From Variovorax sp. J22G73 (GTDB taxonomy: Bacteria > Pseudomonadota > Gammaproteobacteria > Burkholderiales > Burkholderiaceae_C), in the NCBI RefSeq assembly GCF_030317035.1, contig NZ_JASZYK010000010.1, forward strand, positions 1 to 64,000: a DNA stretch of 64,000 bases. The letters are read 5' to 3'. This document shows positions 49,511 through 61,800 of this stretch, one piece after another (the stretch's first letter is position 1; every line of letters starts with the position of its first letter). The notes under the pieces are model-generated. The model did no database searches. It was not told the origin of the DNA and worked only from the letters and a program-made list of their open reading frames with translations. The position numbers were made by a program, and so were the translations under genes.

Positions 49511-49837
49511 CCCGCCCCCCGGCGCGCCCAAAAACCCCAGCTTTCGAAGCGCCATTGAGCGGGCCGAATTCAATTCGGCGCCGCTATTCGGTCGCGTGTA
49601 TGCAATTTCGTTTCAGGGATTGCACTTATTACAAATTCGAGGATGGGAATTCGTGTCGGACAAATGCTGACATCTACGGTAATAAAGTATTACTTTTCAG
49701 TGAATTTCAATAAAAACCCAAGGAAATCTAAGACTTAGAGCCGCATTGCTAATTTCGTCATCATTGTTAAATTGTGTTTTCAATGGCGCTTCCGGGTGCC
49801 TCTTTGGAAATAGATTGATCTGACATTGGGGGGCGGA
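49511..49837 (+). promoter_or_regulatory. AT-rich gap upstream of the giant adhesin
   Basis: This 327-base stretch holds no supported gene. From about 49600 to 49820 it is clearly richer in A and T than its surroundings (for example AATAAAGTATTACTTTTCAG and TTGTTAAATTGTGTTTTCAA), a composition often bound by H-NS/MvaT-type silencers near surface-protein genes. The adhesin promoter must lie here. Several weak -10-like boxes occur, but none can be chosen. GGGGGGCGG just before the ATG is the ribosome-binding site. Confidence 0.5.
49563..49579. repeat. Perfect inverted repeat after dctD
   Basis: GCCGAATT-C-AATTCGGC is a perfect dyad about 50 bases after the dctD stop. It could form a stem, but no T-run follows on the + strand, so it may be an operator or a weak terminator. 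Confidence 0.5.
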
Positions 49838-52800
49838 ATGGTCTCGTTGGAAATAATCGAAAAGCGTGGCGGTGCGGTCAACAAGATTGCGTCATCCAGC
49901 GAGATTTCCCTTTCAGAGGCGTCGGTTGTCCGGCTCGACCTGTCGCGCGCGCAGGTCGCCGGCATGCGCCGGGTGGGCGACGACCTCGTGGTGACCACCA
50001 CCGCGGGGGAAACGCTCACGGTGCACGGCTTCTTCACGACCTACGGCGGGGCACGCAGCGACCTGGTGCTCAACGGCGAGGGGGGCGAGTGGCTGGTCAA
50101 CCTGGGGGACGTGCAGGGCGCGCAGGGTGAACTGGCGGTCGGCTACACCGGCATCGATTCCGTAGAACCCTTGCTGCTGCACCAGGGCATCGACCTGGGC
50201 GCGCTGCCCTGGGTGATCGGCGGCGGCGTGGTGGCCGGCGCGATCGCCAGCGGCGGTGGCGGCGACGACGGGCCGGGCATCGCGCCCTTCCCGCCTGTTC
50301 TTCCGCCACCACCCCCTCCGGCGCCGCCGCCCACGGGGCCGGTCGACACCACCCCGCCGAACCAGCCCACCGTGCGCCCGACCGCCGGCGGCACCATCAC
50401 CGGCACCGCGGAGCCGGGCGCGCTGGTCACCGTCACCGACGGCAACGGCCGCGTCATCGGCAGCGCCACCGCCGGCCCGGACGGCAGCTACACCGTCACC
50501 CCGAGCACGCCACCGCCCGACGGCACCGTGCTGCACGTGGTGGCCACCGACCCGGCCGGCAACGCGAGCCCGCCCGCCACCGTTACCGTCGATGCCGTGC
50601 CGCCGGCCCCGCCCACGGTGAACCCCACCGACGGCAGCCCCATCACCGGCACCGCCGAGCCGGGATCGCTGGTGACGGTGAAGGACGGCAACGGCAACGT
50701 GATCGGCAGCGCCACCGCCGGCGCCGATGGCCGCTACACGCTCACGCCCGCCACCACCCCGCCGGACGGCACGGTGCTGCAGGTCAGCGCCACCGACGCC
50801 GCGGGCAACACCAGCCCCGCCGCGACCGCCACGGTCGACAGCACCCCACCCGCGGCGCCCGTGCTCAACCCGACCGACGGCCAGCCCATCACCGGCACGG
50901 CCGAGCCCGGCGCGGTGGTCACGCTGAGCGTCGGCGGCACCGTCATCGGCAGCGTCACCGCCGCGCCCGACGGCAGCTTCAGCTTCACGCCCGCCACGCC
51001 GCCCGCGCAGGGCACGGTGATCGTCGCCGTGGCCACCGACGCCGCCGGCAACACCAGCGCGCAGGCCACGGCCACGGTGGACGCCACCTCGCCCACGCCC
51101 ACCGTGAACCCGACCGACGGCAGCCCCATCACCGGCACGGCCGAGCCGGGCTCGGTGGTGACGGTGAAAGACGACAACGGCAACGTCATCGGCAGCGCCA
51201 CCGTGGCGCCCAACGGCAGCTACAGCATCGTGCCCGCCACCACGCCGGCGAACGGCACGGTGCTGCACGTGAGCGCCACCGACGCCGCAGGCAACACCAG
51301 CGCCGAAGCCACCACCACGGTCGACAGCGTGGCGCCCGCCACCCCCACCGTGGCCCTGACCGACGGCAGCCCCATCACCGGCACCGCCGAGCCCGGTTCG
51401 CTGGTGACGGTGAAGGACGGCGCCGGCAACGTCATCGGCAGCGCCACCGCGGCGCCCAACGGCACGTACAGCATCGTGCCGGCCACCACGCCGGCGAACG
51501 GCACCGTGCTGCACGTGACCGCCACCGACGCGGCCGGCAACACCAGCCCCGAGGCCACCGTCACGGTCGACAGCGTGGCGCCGCCCGCGCCCACGGTGAA
51601 CGCGACCGACGGCAGCCCCATCACCGGCACGGCCGAGGCCGGCGCGCTGGTGACGGTCACCGACGGCAACGGCACCGTGCTCGGCAGCGCCACCGCGGCG
51701 CCCAACGGCGTGTACACCATCGTGCCCGCCACCGCGCCGCCGAACGGCACGGTGCTGCACGTGGTGGCCACCGACGCCACCGGCAACGCCAGCCCCGAGG
51801 CCACCACCACGGTCGACAGCGTGGCCCCCGGCGCGCCCACCGTGAACGCGACCGACGGCAGCCCCATCACCGGCACCGCCGAGCCGGGCTCGCTGGTGAC
51901 GGTGAAGGACGGCAACGGCAACGTCGTCGGCAGCGCCACCGCGGCACCCGACGGCAGCTACAGCATCGTGCCCGCGACCCCGCCCGCGAACGGCACCGTG
52001 CTGCACGCCACGGCCACCGACGCGGCCGGCAACACCGGCGCCGAGGGCACGGCCACGGTCGACAGCGTGGCCCCCGGCGCGCCCACCGTGAACGCGACCG
52101 ACGGCAGCCCCATCACCGGCACCGCCGAGCCGGGCTCGCTGGTGACGGTGAAGGACGGCGGCGGCAACGTCATCGGCAGCGCCACCGCGGCACCCAACGG
52201 CACGTACAGCATCGTGCCGGCGACCACCCCGCCGAACGGCACGGTGCTGCACGTGACCGCGACCGACGCCGCCGGCAACGCCAGCTCCGAGGCCACCGCC
52301 ACCGTCGACAGCGTGGCGCCGCCCGCGCCCACGGTGGACCCGACCGACGGCAGCCCCATCAGCGGCACGGCCGAGGCCGGCACGCTGGTCACCATCACCG
52401 ATGGCGGCGGCACGGTCATCGGCAGCGTCACCGCGGCGCCCAACGGCACCTGGAGCTTCACGCCGGCCACGCCGCCAGCCAACGGCACGGTCCTGAACGT
52501 CACCGCCACCGACGCGGCCGGCAACACCAGCACGGCGGGCACCGGCACGGTCGACAGCGTGGCCCCGGTCATCGCAGTGGCGATCGTGAACGACGCCAAC
52601 GACGACGGCTTCATCAACGCCGGGGAGAAGGGCGCCAACGTCACCGTCAAGGTGTCGCTGGTGTCGGGCGCGGCGGTGGGCGACGTGATCGACGTCACCG
52701 ACGGCAGCCATGTGGTGAGCGTCACGCTGGGCGCGGCGGACGTGGCCAACGGCTTCGTCAACGTCGCCTTCGCCAACCCGGCGGAGGGCGCGACGCTCGC

Positions 52801-55800
52801 CGTGAGCGCCACCAGCCGCGACCTGGCCGGCAATGTCTCGGCACCGGCCACCGACAGCGCCACGCTGGACACCACGCTGGCCGTGTCCGGCCTGGCGCTG
52901 GACCCCGTCACGTCCGACAACGTGGTCAACGCGGCCGAGGCCGGCACCACCGTGGCCGTGAGCGGCACCGCCACCGGCACGCAGGCCGGCAACGTGGTCA
53001 CGCTGGTGGTCAACGGCGTGAGCTACAGCGGCACCGTGGACGCGGGCGGCCACTGGAGCATCGCGGTGGCCGGCAGCGACCTGGTGGCCGACGCCGACCG
53101 CACGGTGGACGCCAGCGTGGTCACCACCGACGCGGCCGGCAACACCGCCACCGGCACCGCCACCCAGGCCTACGGCGTGAGCACGGCGTCGCCGGCCATC
53201 GCCATCGGCGAGCCGGTGGCCGGCGACGACCTCGTCAACGCGGCGGAAGACCATGCGCTGGTGGTCCGCGGCACCACGTCGAACGTGGAAAACGGCCAGA
53301 CCGTCACCGTCACCTTCAGCGACGGCACCCACACCGTGACGGCCACGGCCGTCGTCGCGGGCAACGCCTGGACCGCCAACGCCGCCGACATCAGCGAGCT
53401 CACCAACGGCCCGGTGACCATCCGCGTCGACGTGCAGGACCTGGCGCTCAACCCCGCCACCGACACCCACACCGTGACGCTGGACAACGTGGCGCCGGTG
53501 CAGGCCGCGGCCATTGCCACGTACACCGACAACGTGGGCGCCGACCAGGGCACCGTGGCCGGCGGCGGCGTCACCGACGACACCACGCCGGTGCTCAACG
53601 GCACGCTGAGCGCGGCGCTGGGCGCGGGCGACACGGTGCGCATCTACGACGGCACCACGCTCGTGGGCACCGCGACGGTCACCGGCACCACCTGGACCTT
53701 CGCGACGCCCGCGCTGGCCAACGGCAGCACCCACAGCTACACCGCGGTGGTGACCGACGCCGCGGGCAACCAGGGCACGGCCTCGGCCGGCTTCACCCTC
53801 GCCATCGACACCACGCCGCCCACGCAGACGGCGGCCATCAGCGGCTACACCGACGACGTGGGCACCGACCAGGACACCTTCGGCAGCGGCACCGTCACCG
53901 ACGACACCACGCCCACGCTGAACGGCACGCTGAGCGCGCCGCTGGGCGTGGGCGACACGGTGCGCATCTACGACGGCGCCACGCTGGTGGGCACCGCCAC
54001 CGTCACGGGCAACAACTGGAGCTTCACGCCGCCCGCGCTGGCCGACGGCAGCACGCACAGTTACACCGCAGTGGTCGCGGACACCGCCGGCAACCTGGGC
54101 ACGGCCTCGGCCCCGCTCACCTTCACGGTGGACGCCACGCCACCCGCGCAGACCGCGGGCATCGGCGGCTACACCGACAACGTGGGCATCGCCACCGGCA
54201 GCTTCGGCAGCGGCACCACCACCGACGACACCACGCCCACGCTCACCGGCACGCTCAGCGCGGCGCTGGGCGCGGGCGACGTGGTGCGCATCTACGACGG
54301 CGCCACGCTGGTCGGCACGGCCACGGTCAACGGCACCGCGTGGAGCTTCACGCCCGCGGCACTGGCCGACGGCAGCACGCACACCTACACCGCCGTGGTG
54401 GCCGACGCGGCGGGCAACCAGAGCGCGCCCTCGACCGCGCTCACGCTCACCGTCGACACCACCGCGCCCACGCAGACCGCGGCCATCGGCGGCTACATCG
54501 ACAACGTCGGCACGCTGCAGGCCACCTACGGCAGCGGCACTGCCACCGACGACACCACGCCCACGCTCACCGGCACGCTGAACGACGTGCTCGGCGCGGG
54601 CGACACCGTGCGCATCTACGACGGCGGCACCTTCGTGGGCACCGCCACGGTCAACGGCACCGCGTGGACCTTCACGCCGACCGCCCTGGCCAATGGCTCC
54701 ACGCACACCTACACGGCCGTGGTGAGCGACGCGGCGGGCAACCTGGGCACGGCTTCGGCCGGCCTGGTGCTCACGGTCGACACCACCGCGCCCACGCAGA
54801 CCGCGAGCATCGGCGGCTACACCGACGACGCGGGCACGCTGCAGGGCAACTTCGGCAGCGGCACCACCGACGACACCACGCCGGTGCTGAACGGCACGCT
54901 GAGCGCCGCGCTGGCCACGGGCGACGTGCTGCGCATCTACGACGGCGGCACGCTCGTCGGCACCGCCACGGTCACCGGCACCACCACGGTCACCGGCACC
55001 ACCTGGAGCTTCACGCCGCCGCCGCTCACCGAAGGCGTGCCCCACAGTTACACCGCCGTGGTGGCCGACGCCGCGGGCAACGAGGGCGCGGCCTCGCCGC
55101 CGCTGGCGCTCACGCTGGACACCACGCCGCCCGCGCAGACGACGCTGGTCATCACGTACACCGACAACGCCGGCGCGCAGACCGGCGACTTCGGCAGCGG
55201 CACCACCACCGACGACACCACGCCGGTGCTCAACGGCACGCTGAGCGCCGCGCTGGGCGCGGGCGACACGGTGCGCATCTACGAAGGCACCACGCTGCTG
55301 GGCACGGCCACCGTGAACGGCAACACCTGGACCTTCGCCACGCCGGGCCTGCTCGACGGCAGCACCCACACCTACACGGCGGTGGTGACTGACGCCGCGG
55401 GCAACGAGGGCACGCCGTCGGCCGGCTTCACGCTGAGCGTGGAGACCAACGGGCCGTCGCAGCTGGCCACGGTGGTTTCGTACACCGACGACGCCGGCAC
55501 CAACCAGGGCAGCTTCGGCAGCGGCGTGCCGACCGACGACGCCACGCCGGTGCTCAACGGCACGCTCAGCGCCGCGCTGGGCACGGGCCAGGTCGTGCGC
55601 ATCTACGACGGCGCCACGCTGGTGGGCACCGCCACCGCCACGGGCAGCACGTGGACCTTCGCGCCCGGCGCGCTCGCCACCGGCAGCACGCACACCTACA
55701 CCGCGGTGGTGGCCGACGCGGCCGGCCTCGAGAGCACGCCCTCGGCCGGCTTCGTGCTCACCGTGGACACCACGCCGCCCGCGCTCACCGCGGGTATCGC

Positions 55801-58800
55801 GGGCTACACCGACGACGCGGGCGCCAACCAGGGCAGCTTCGGCAGCGGCGTGCCCACGGACGACACCACGCCGGTGCTCACCGGCACGCTGAGCGGCGCC
55901 CTGGGCGCGGGCGACGTGGTGCGCATCTACGAAGGCGGCACGCTGGTCGGCACCGCCGTCGTCAGCGGCACGACGTGGAGCTTCGCCACGCCCGCGTTGA
56001 CCAACGGCAGCACCCACACCTACACCGCCGTGGTGGCCGACGCCGCGGGCAACGAGGGCGCGCCCTCCGCGGGCTTCACGCTCGCCGTCGACACCACGCC
56101 CCCCGCGCAGACCGCGGCCATCGGCGGCGCCACCGACGACGTCGGCACGCAGCAGGGCCCGCTGGCCAACGGCGCCGTCACCGACGACACCACGCCCACG
56201 CTGAACGGCACGCTGAGCGCGCCGCTGGCGGCGGGCGACACGGTGCGCATCTACGACGGCGCGACCTTCATCGGCACCGCCACCGTCACGGGCAGCAGCT
56301 GGAGCTTCACGACCCCGGCGCTGGCGGACAGCGGTGCGGGCGGCAGCCACAGCTTCACCGCGGTGGTGGCCGATGCCGCGGGCAACCTGGGCACGGCGAG
56401 CACGCCGTTCACGCTCACGGTGGACACCAGCGTGCCGGCGCAGACCGCGAGCATCGGCGGCTACACCGACGACGTCGGCAGCGTGCAGGGCAGCTTCGGC
56501 AGCGCCAGCAACGGCGGCACCACCGACGACACCACGCCCACGCTGAACGGCACGCTGAGCGCGCCGCTGGGCGCCGGCGACACGGTGCGCATCTACGACG
56601 GCGCCACGCTGGTGGGCACGGCCACGGTCAACGGCGCGAGCTGGAGCTTCACGCCCGCCGCGCTGGCCAACGGCAGCACGCACAGCTACACGGCGGTGGT
56701 GGCCGACGCGGCCGGCAACCAGGGCACGGCCTCGCCCGCGTTCACGCTCACGGTGGACACCACGCCGCCCGCGCAGACCGCCACGCTGGCGGGCTACATC
56801 GACAACGTCGGCACCGTGCAGGGGAGCTTCGGCAGTGGCAGCAACGCAGGCAGCACCGACGACACCACGCCCACGCTGAACGGCACGCTGAGCGCGCCGC
56901 TGGGCGCGGGCGACACGGTGCGCATCTACGACGGCGCCACGCTGGTGGGCACCGCGACGGTGAGCGGCACCACGTGGAGCTTCACGCCTGCCGCGCTCAC
57001 GGACGGCAGCACGCACAGCTACACGGTGGTGGTGGCCGACGCGGCCGGCAACCAGGGCGCGGCCTCCGCGCCGCTGGTGCTCGCCATCGACACCACGGCG
57101 CCCGCGCTCACCGCGGGCATCGTCTCGTACACCGACAACGCCGGCAGCAACCAGGGCAGCTACGGCAGCGGCGTGCCGACCGACGACACCGCACCGGTGC
57201 TCAACGGCACGCTGAGCGCGGCGCTGTCGGCGGGCGACACCGTGCGCATCTACGAGGGCAGCACCCTCGTGGGCACGGCCACGGTCAACGGCACCACGTG
57301 GAGCTTCGCCACGCCGGCGCTTGCCAACGGCAGCACCCACACCTACACGGCCGTGGTGGCCGACGCGGCGGGCAACGAGGGCACGCCCTCGGCCGGCTTC
57401 GCGCTCACGGTGGACACCACGCCGCCCACGCAGACGACGCTGCTCATCACGTACACCGACAACGTCGGCGCGCAGACCGGCGACTTCGGCACCGGCACCA
57501 CCACCGACGACACCACGCCGGTGCTCAACGGCACGCTGAGCGCGCCGCTGGGCGCGGGCGACACGGTGCGCATCTACGAAGGCGCCACGCTGCTGGGCAC
57601 GGCCAGCGTGAACGGCAACACCTGGACCTTCGCGACGCCCGCGCTGGCCGACGGCAGCATCCACACCTACACGGCGGTGGTGGCCGACGCGGCCGGCAAC
57701 CAGGGCACGGTCTCGGGCGGCTTCACCGTGGTGGTGGACGCCACGCCGCCCGCGCAGACCGCGGTGGTCACCGGCTACACCGACAACGTGGGCACCAACC
57801 AGGGCAGCTTCGGCAGCGGCACCACCACCGACGACATCACGCCGGTGCTCAACGGCACGCTCGGCGGGCCCATCGGCGCGGGCGACACGGTGCGCATCTA
57901 CGACGGCGGCGTGCTCGTGGGCACGGCGACGGTGAGCGGCGCGAGCTGGAGCTTCGCCACGCCCGCGCTGGCAGGCAACGGTACGGGCAGCACCCACAGC
58001 TACACCGCGGTGGTGACCGACGCGGCGGGCAACCAGGGCACGGCCTCGCCCGCCTTCACGCTCACCGTGGACCTCACGCCGCCGGCGCAGGCCGCGGCCA
58101 TCGTCTCGTACAGCGACAACGTCGGCATCGCGCAGGGAACGCCGGGCAGCGGCAGCGTCACCGACGACACCACGCCGGTGCTCAACGGCACGCTGAGCGC
58201 CGCGCTGGGCACGGGAGACACCGTGCGCATCTACGAGGGCGGCACGCTGGTGGGCACCGCCACGGTGACCGGCACGAGCTGGACCTTCGCGACGCCCACG
58301 CTCATCAACGGCAGCACCCACACCTACACGGCGGTGGTGGCCGACGCGGCGGGCAACGAAAGCCCCGCATCGCCCGCCTTCACCCTCACGGTGGACACCA
58401 CGCCGCCGGCGCAGACCGCCAGCTTCTCCGGCTACACCGACGACGTGGGCACGGTGCAAGGCAGCTTCGGCAGCGGTGTGCCCACCGACGACACCGCGCC
58501 CGTGCTCGAGGGCATGCTCAGCGCGCCGCTGGCCGCGGGCGACACGGTGCGCATCTACGACGGCGCCACCTTCGTCGGCACGGCGACGGTGAACGGCACC
58601 ATGTGGAGCTTCGCCACGCCGGTGCTGGCGGACGGCAGCAGCCACAGCTACACGGCGGTGGTGGCCGACGCGACCGGCAACCTGGGCGCGGCCTCTTCGC
58701 CGCTGGTGCTGGCGGTGGACACCACGCCGCCCGCGCAGGCCACGGCCATCGCCAACTACACCGACAACGCCGGCACGCTGCAGGGCAGCTACGGCAGCGG

Positions 58801-61800
58801 CAGCAACGGCGGCAGCACCGACGACACCACGCCGGTGCTCAACGGCACGCTGAGCGCGGCGCTGGCCACGGGCGACACGGTGCGCATCTACGACGGCGGC
58901 GTGCTCGTGGGCACCGCGACCGTCACGGGCACGAGCTGGAGCTTCGCCACCCCCGTGCTGCTGGACGGCAGCAGCCACAGCTACACGGCCGTCGTGGCCG
59001 ACGCGGCGGGCAACGAAGGCACGCCCTCGGCCGCCTTCGCGCTCGCGGTGGACACCACGCCGCCCGCGCAGACCGCCAGCCTTGGCGGCTACATCGACAA
59101 CGTGGGCGCGCTGCAGGCCACCTTCGGCAGCGGCACCAGCACCGACGACACCACGCCCACGCTCACCGGCACGCTGAGCGCCGCGCTGAACGCGGGCGAC
59201 GTGGTGCGCATCTACGAAGGTGCCACGCTGGTGGGCACCGCGACGGTGACCGGCACGACCTGGACTTTCGCCACGCCCACGCTCATCAACGGAAGCACCC
59301 ACACCTACACGGCCGTGGTGGCCGACGCGGCGGGCAACGAAGGCGCGGCCTCCGCCGGCCTCACGCTCACGGTGGACACCACGCCGCCCGCGCAGACCGC
59401 CAGCTTCACCGGCTACACCGACGACGTGGGCACCGTGCGCGGCAGCTTCGGCAGCGGCGTGCCGACCGACGACACCGCGCCCGTGCTCAACGGCACGCTG
59501 AGCGCGGCGCTGGCCGCGGGCGACACGGTGCGCATCTACGACGGCAGCACCTTCATCGGCACCGCCACCGTCACCGGCACCACATGGAGCTTCGCCACGC
59601 CGGTGCTGGTGGACGGCAGCACCCACACCTACACGGCGGTGGTGGCCGACGCGGCCGGCAACCTGGGCGCGGCATCGGCCGGCCTGGTGCTGGCCGTGGA
59701 CACGACCCCGCCGGCGCAGACGGCGGCCATCGCCACGTACACCGACAACGCCGGCACGAACCTGGGCAGCTTCGCCAGCGGCGTGCCGACCGACGACACC
59801 ACGCCGGTGCTCAACGGCACGCTGAGCGCGGCGCTGGGCACGGGCGACACGGTGCGCATCTACGACGGCACCACGCTGGTCGGCACCGCGACGGTCACGG
59901 GCACGACGTGGACCTTCGCCACGCCCACACTGGCGAACGGCAGCACCCACAACTACACGGCCGTCGTGGCCGACGCGGCGGGCAACGAGGGCACGCCTTC
60001 CACCGGCTTCGTGCTGGTGGTGGACACCACGCCGCCCGCGCAGACCGCGAGCCTCGACGGCTACGTCGACAACGCGGGCGTGCTTCAGGCCACCTTCGGC
60101 AGCGGCACCACCACCGACGACACCACGCCTACGCTGAACGGCACGCTGAGCGCGGCGCTGGGCGCGGGCGATGTGGTGCGCATCTACGACGGCGCCACGC
60201 TGGTCGGCACCGCGACCGTCACCGGCACCGCATGGACCTTCACGCCCACGGCGCTGGTCGACGGCAGCACGCACACCTACACGGCCGTGGTCACCGATGC
60301 AGCAGGCAACCAGGGCACGCCTTCGACCGGCCTCACGCTCACCGTGGACACCACGCCACCCACGCAGACGGCGAGCGTGGCGGGCTACATCGACAACGTC
60401 GGCACGCTGCAGGCCACCTACGGCAGCGGCACCACCACCGACGACACCACGCCCACGCTCACCGGCACGCTGAGCGCGGCGCTGGGCACGGGCGACACGG
60501 TGCGCATCTACGACGGCGCGACCTTCGTCGGCACCGCCACCGTCAACGGCACGGCGTGGACCTTCACGCCCACCGCGCTGACGGACGGCACCACGCACAC
60601 CTACACCGCGGTGGTCACCGATGCCGCGGGCAACCTCGGCACGCCCTCGACCGGCCTGGTGCTCACCGTCGACACCTCGGCGCCCACGCAGACGGCGGCC
60701 ATCGCCACGTACACCGACAACGTCGGCACCAACATCGGCGATGCCGCCAGCGGCGTGCCGACCGACGACACCACGCCGGTGCTCAACGGCACGCTGAGCG
60801 CGGCGCTGGGCACGGGCGACACGGTGCGCATCTACGACGGCACCACGCTGGTCGGCACCGCGACGGTGACCGGCACGACGTGGACCTTCGCCACACCCAC
60901 ATTGGCGAACGGCAGCACGCACAGCTACACGGCCGTCGTGGCCGATGCGGCGGGCAACGAGGGCACACCTTCAACCGGCTTCGTGCTGGTGGTGGACACC
61001 ACGCCGCCCGCGCAGACCGCGAGCCTCGATGGCTACGTCGACAACGCGGGCGTGCTGCAGGCCACTTTCGGCAGCGGCACCACCACCGACGACACCACGC
61101 CCACGCTGAACGGCACGCTGAGCGCGGCATTGGGTGCGGGCGACGTGGTGCGCATCTACGACGGCACCACGCTGGTCGGCACGGCCACGGTCAACGGCAC
61201 CGCATGGACCTTCACGCCCACGGCGCTGACGGACGGCAGCACGCACACCTACACGGCCGTGGTCACCGATGCCGCAGGCAACCAGGGCACGCCTTCGACC
61301 GGCCTCACGCTCACGGTGGACACCACGCCACCCGCGCAGACGGCGAGCGTCGGCGGCTACATCGACAACGTCGGCACGCTGCAGGCCACCTACGGCAGCG
61401 GCACCACCACCGACGACACCATGCCCACGCTCACCGGCACGCTCAGCGCGGCGCTGGGCACGGGCGACACGGTGCGCATCTACGACGGCGCGACCTTCGT
61501 CGGCACCGCCACGGTCAACGGCACGGCCTGGACCTTCACGCCGAGCGCATTGACCGACGGCACCATGCACACCTACACCGCGGTGGTCACCGATGCCGCG
61601 GGCAACCTCGGCACGCCCTCGACCGGCCTGGTGCTCACCGTCGACACCTCGGCGCCCGCGCAGACCGCGAGCATCGGCGGCTACATCGACAACGTGGGCA
61701 CGCTGCAGGGCACCTACGGCAGCGGCAGCAACGGCGGCACCACCGACGACACCACGCCGGTGCTCACCGGCACGCTCAGCGCCGCCATCGGCGCGACGGA

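Noticed and set aside
49913..60922. Minus-strand open frame of 3,669 codons opposite the adhesin
   Set aside because: Its translation is low-complexity Arg/Gly/Ala/His/Val text without domains, and it mirrors the repeat period. It stays open because GC-rich codons of the + strand gene avoid stop complements. The + strand frame has recognisable Ig-like domains and a ribosome-binding site.
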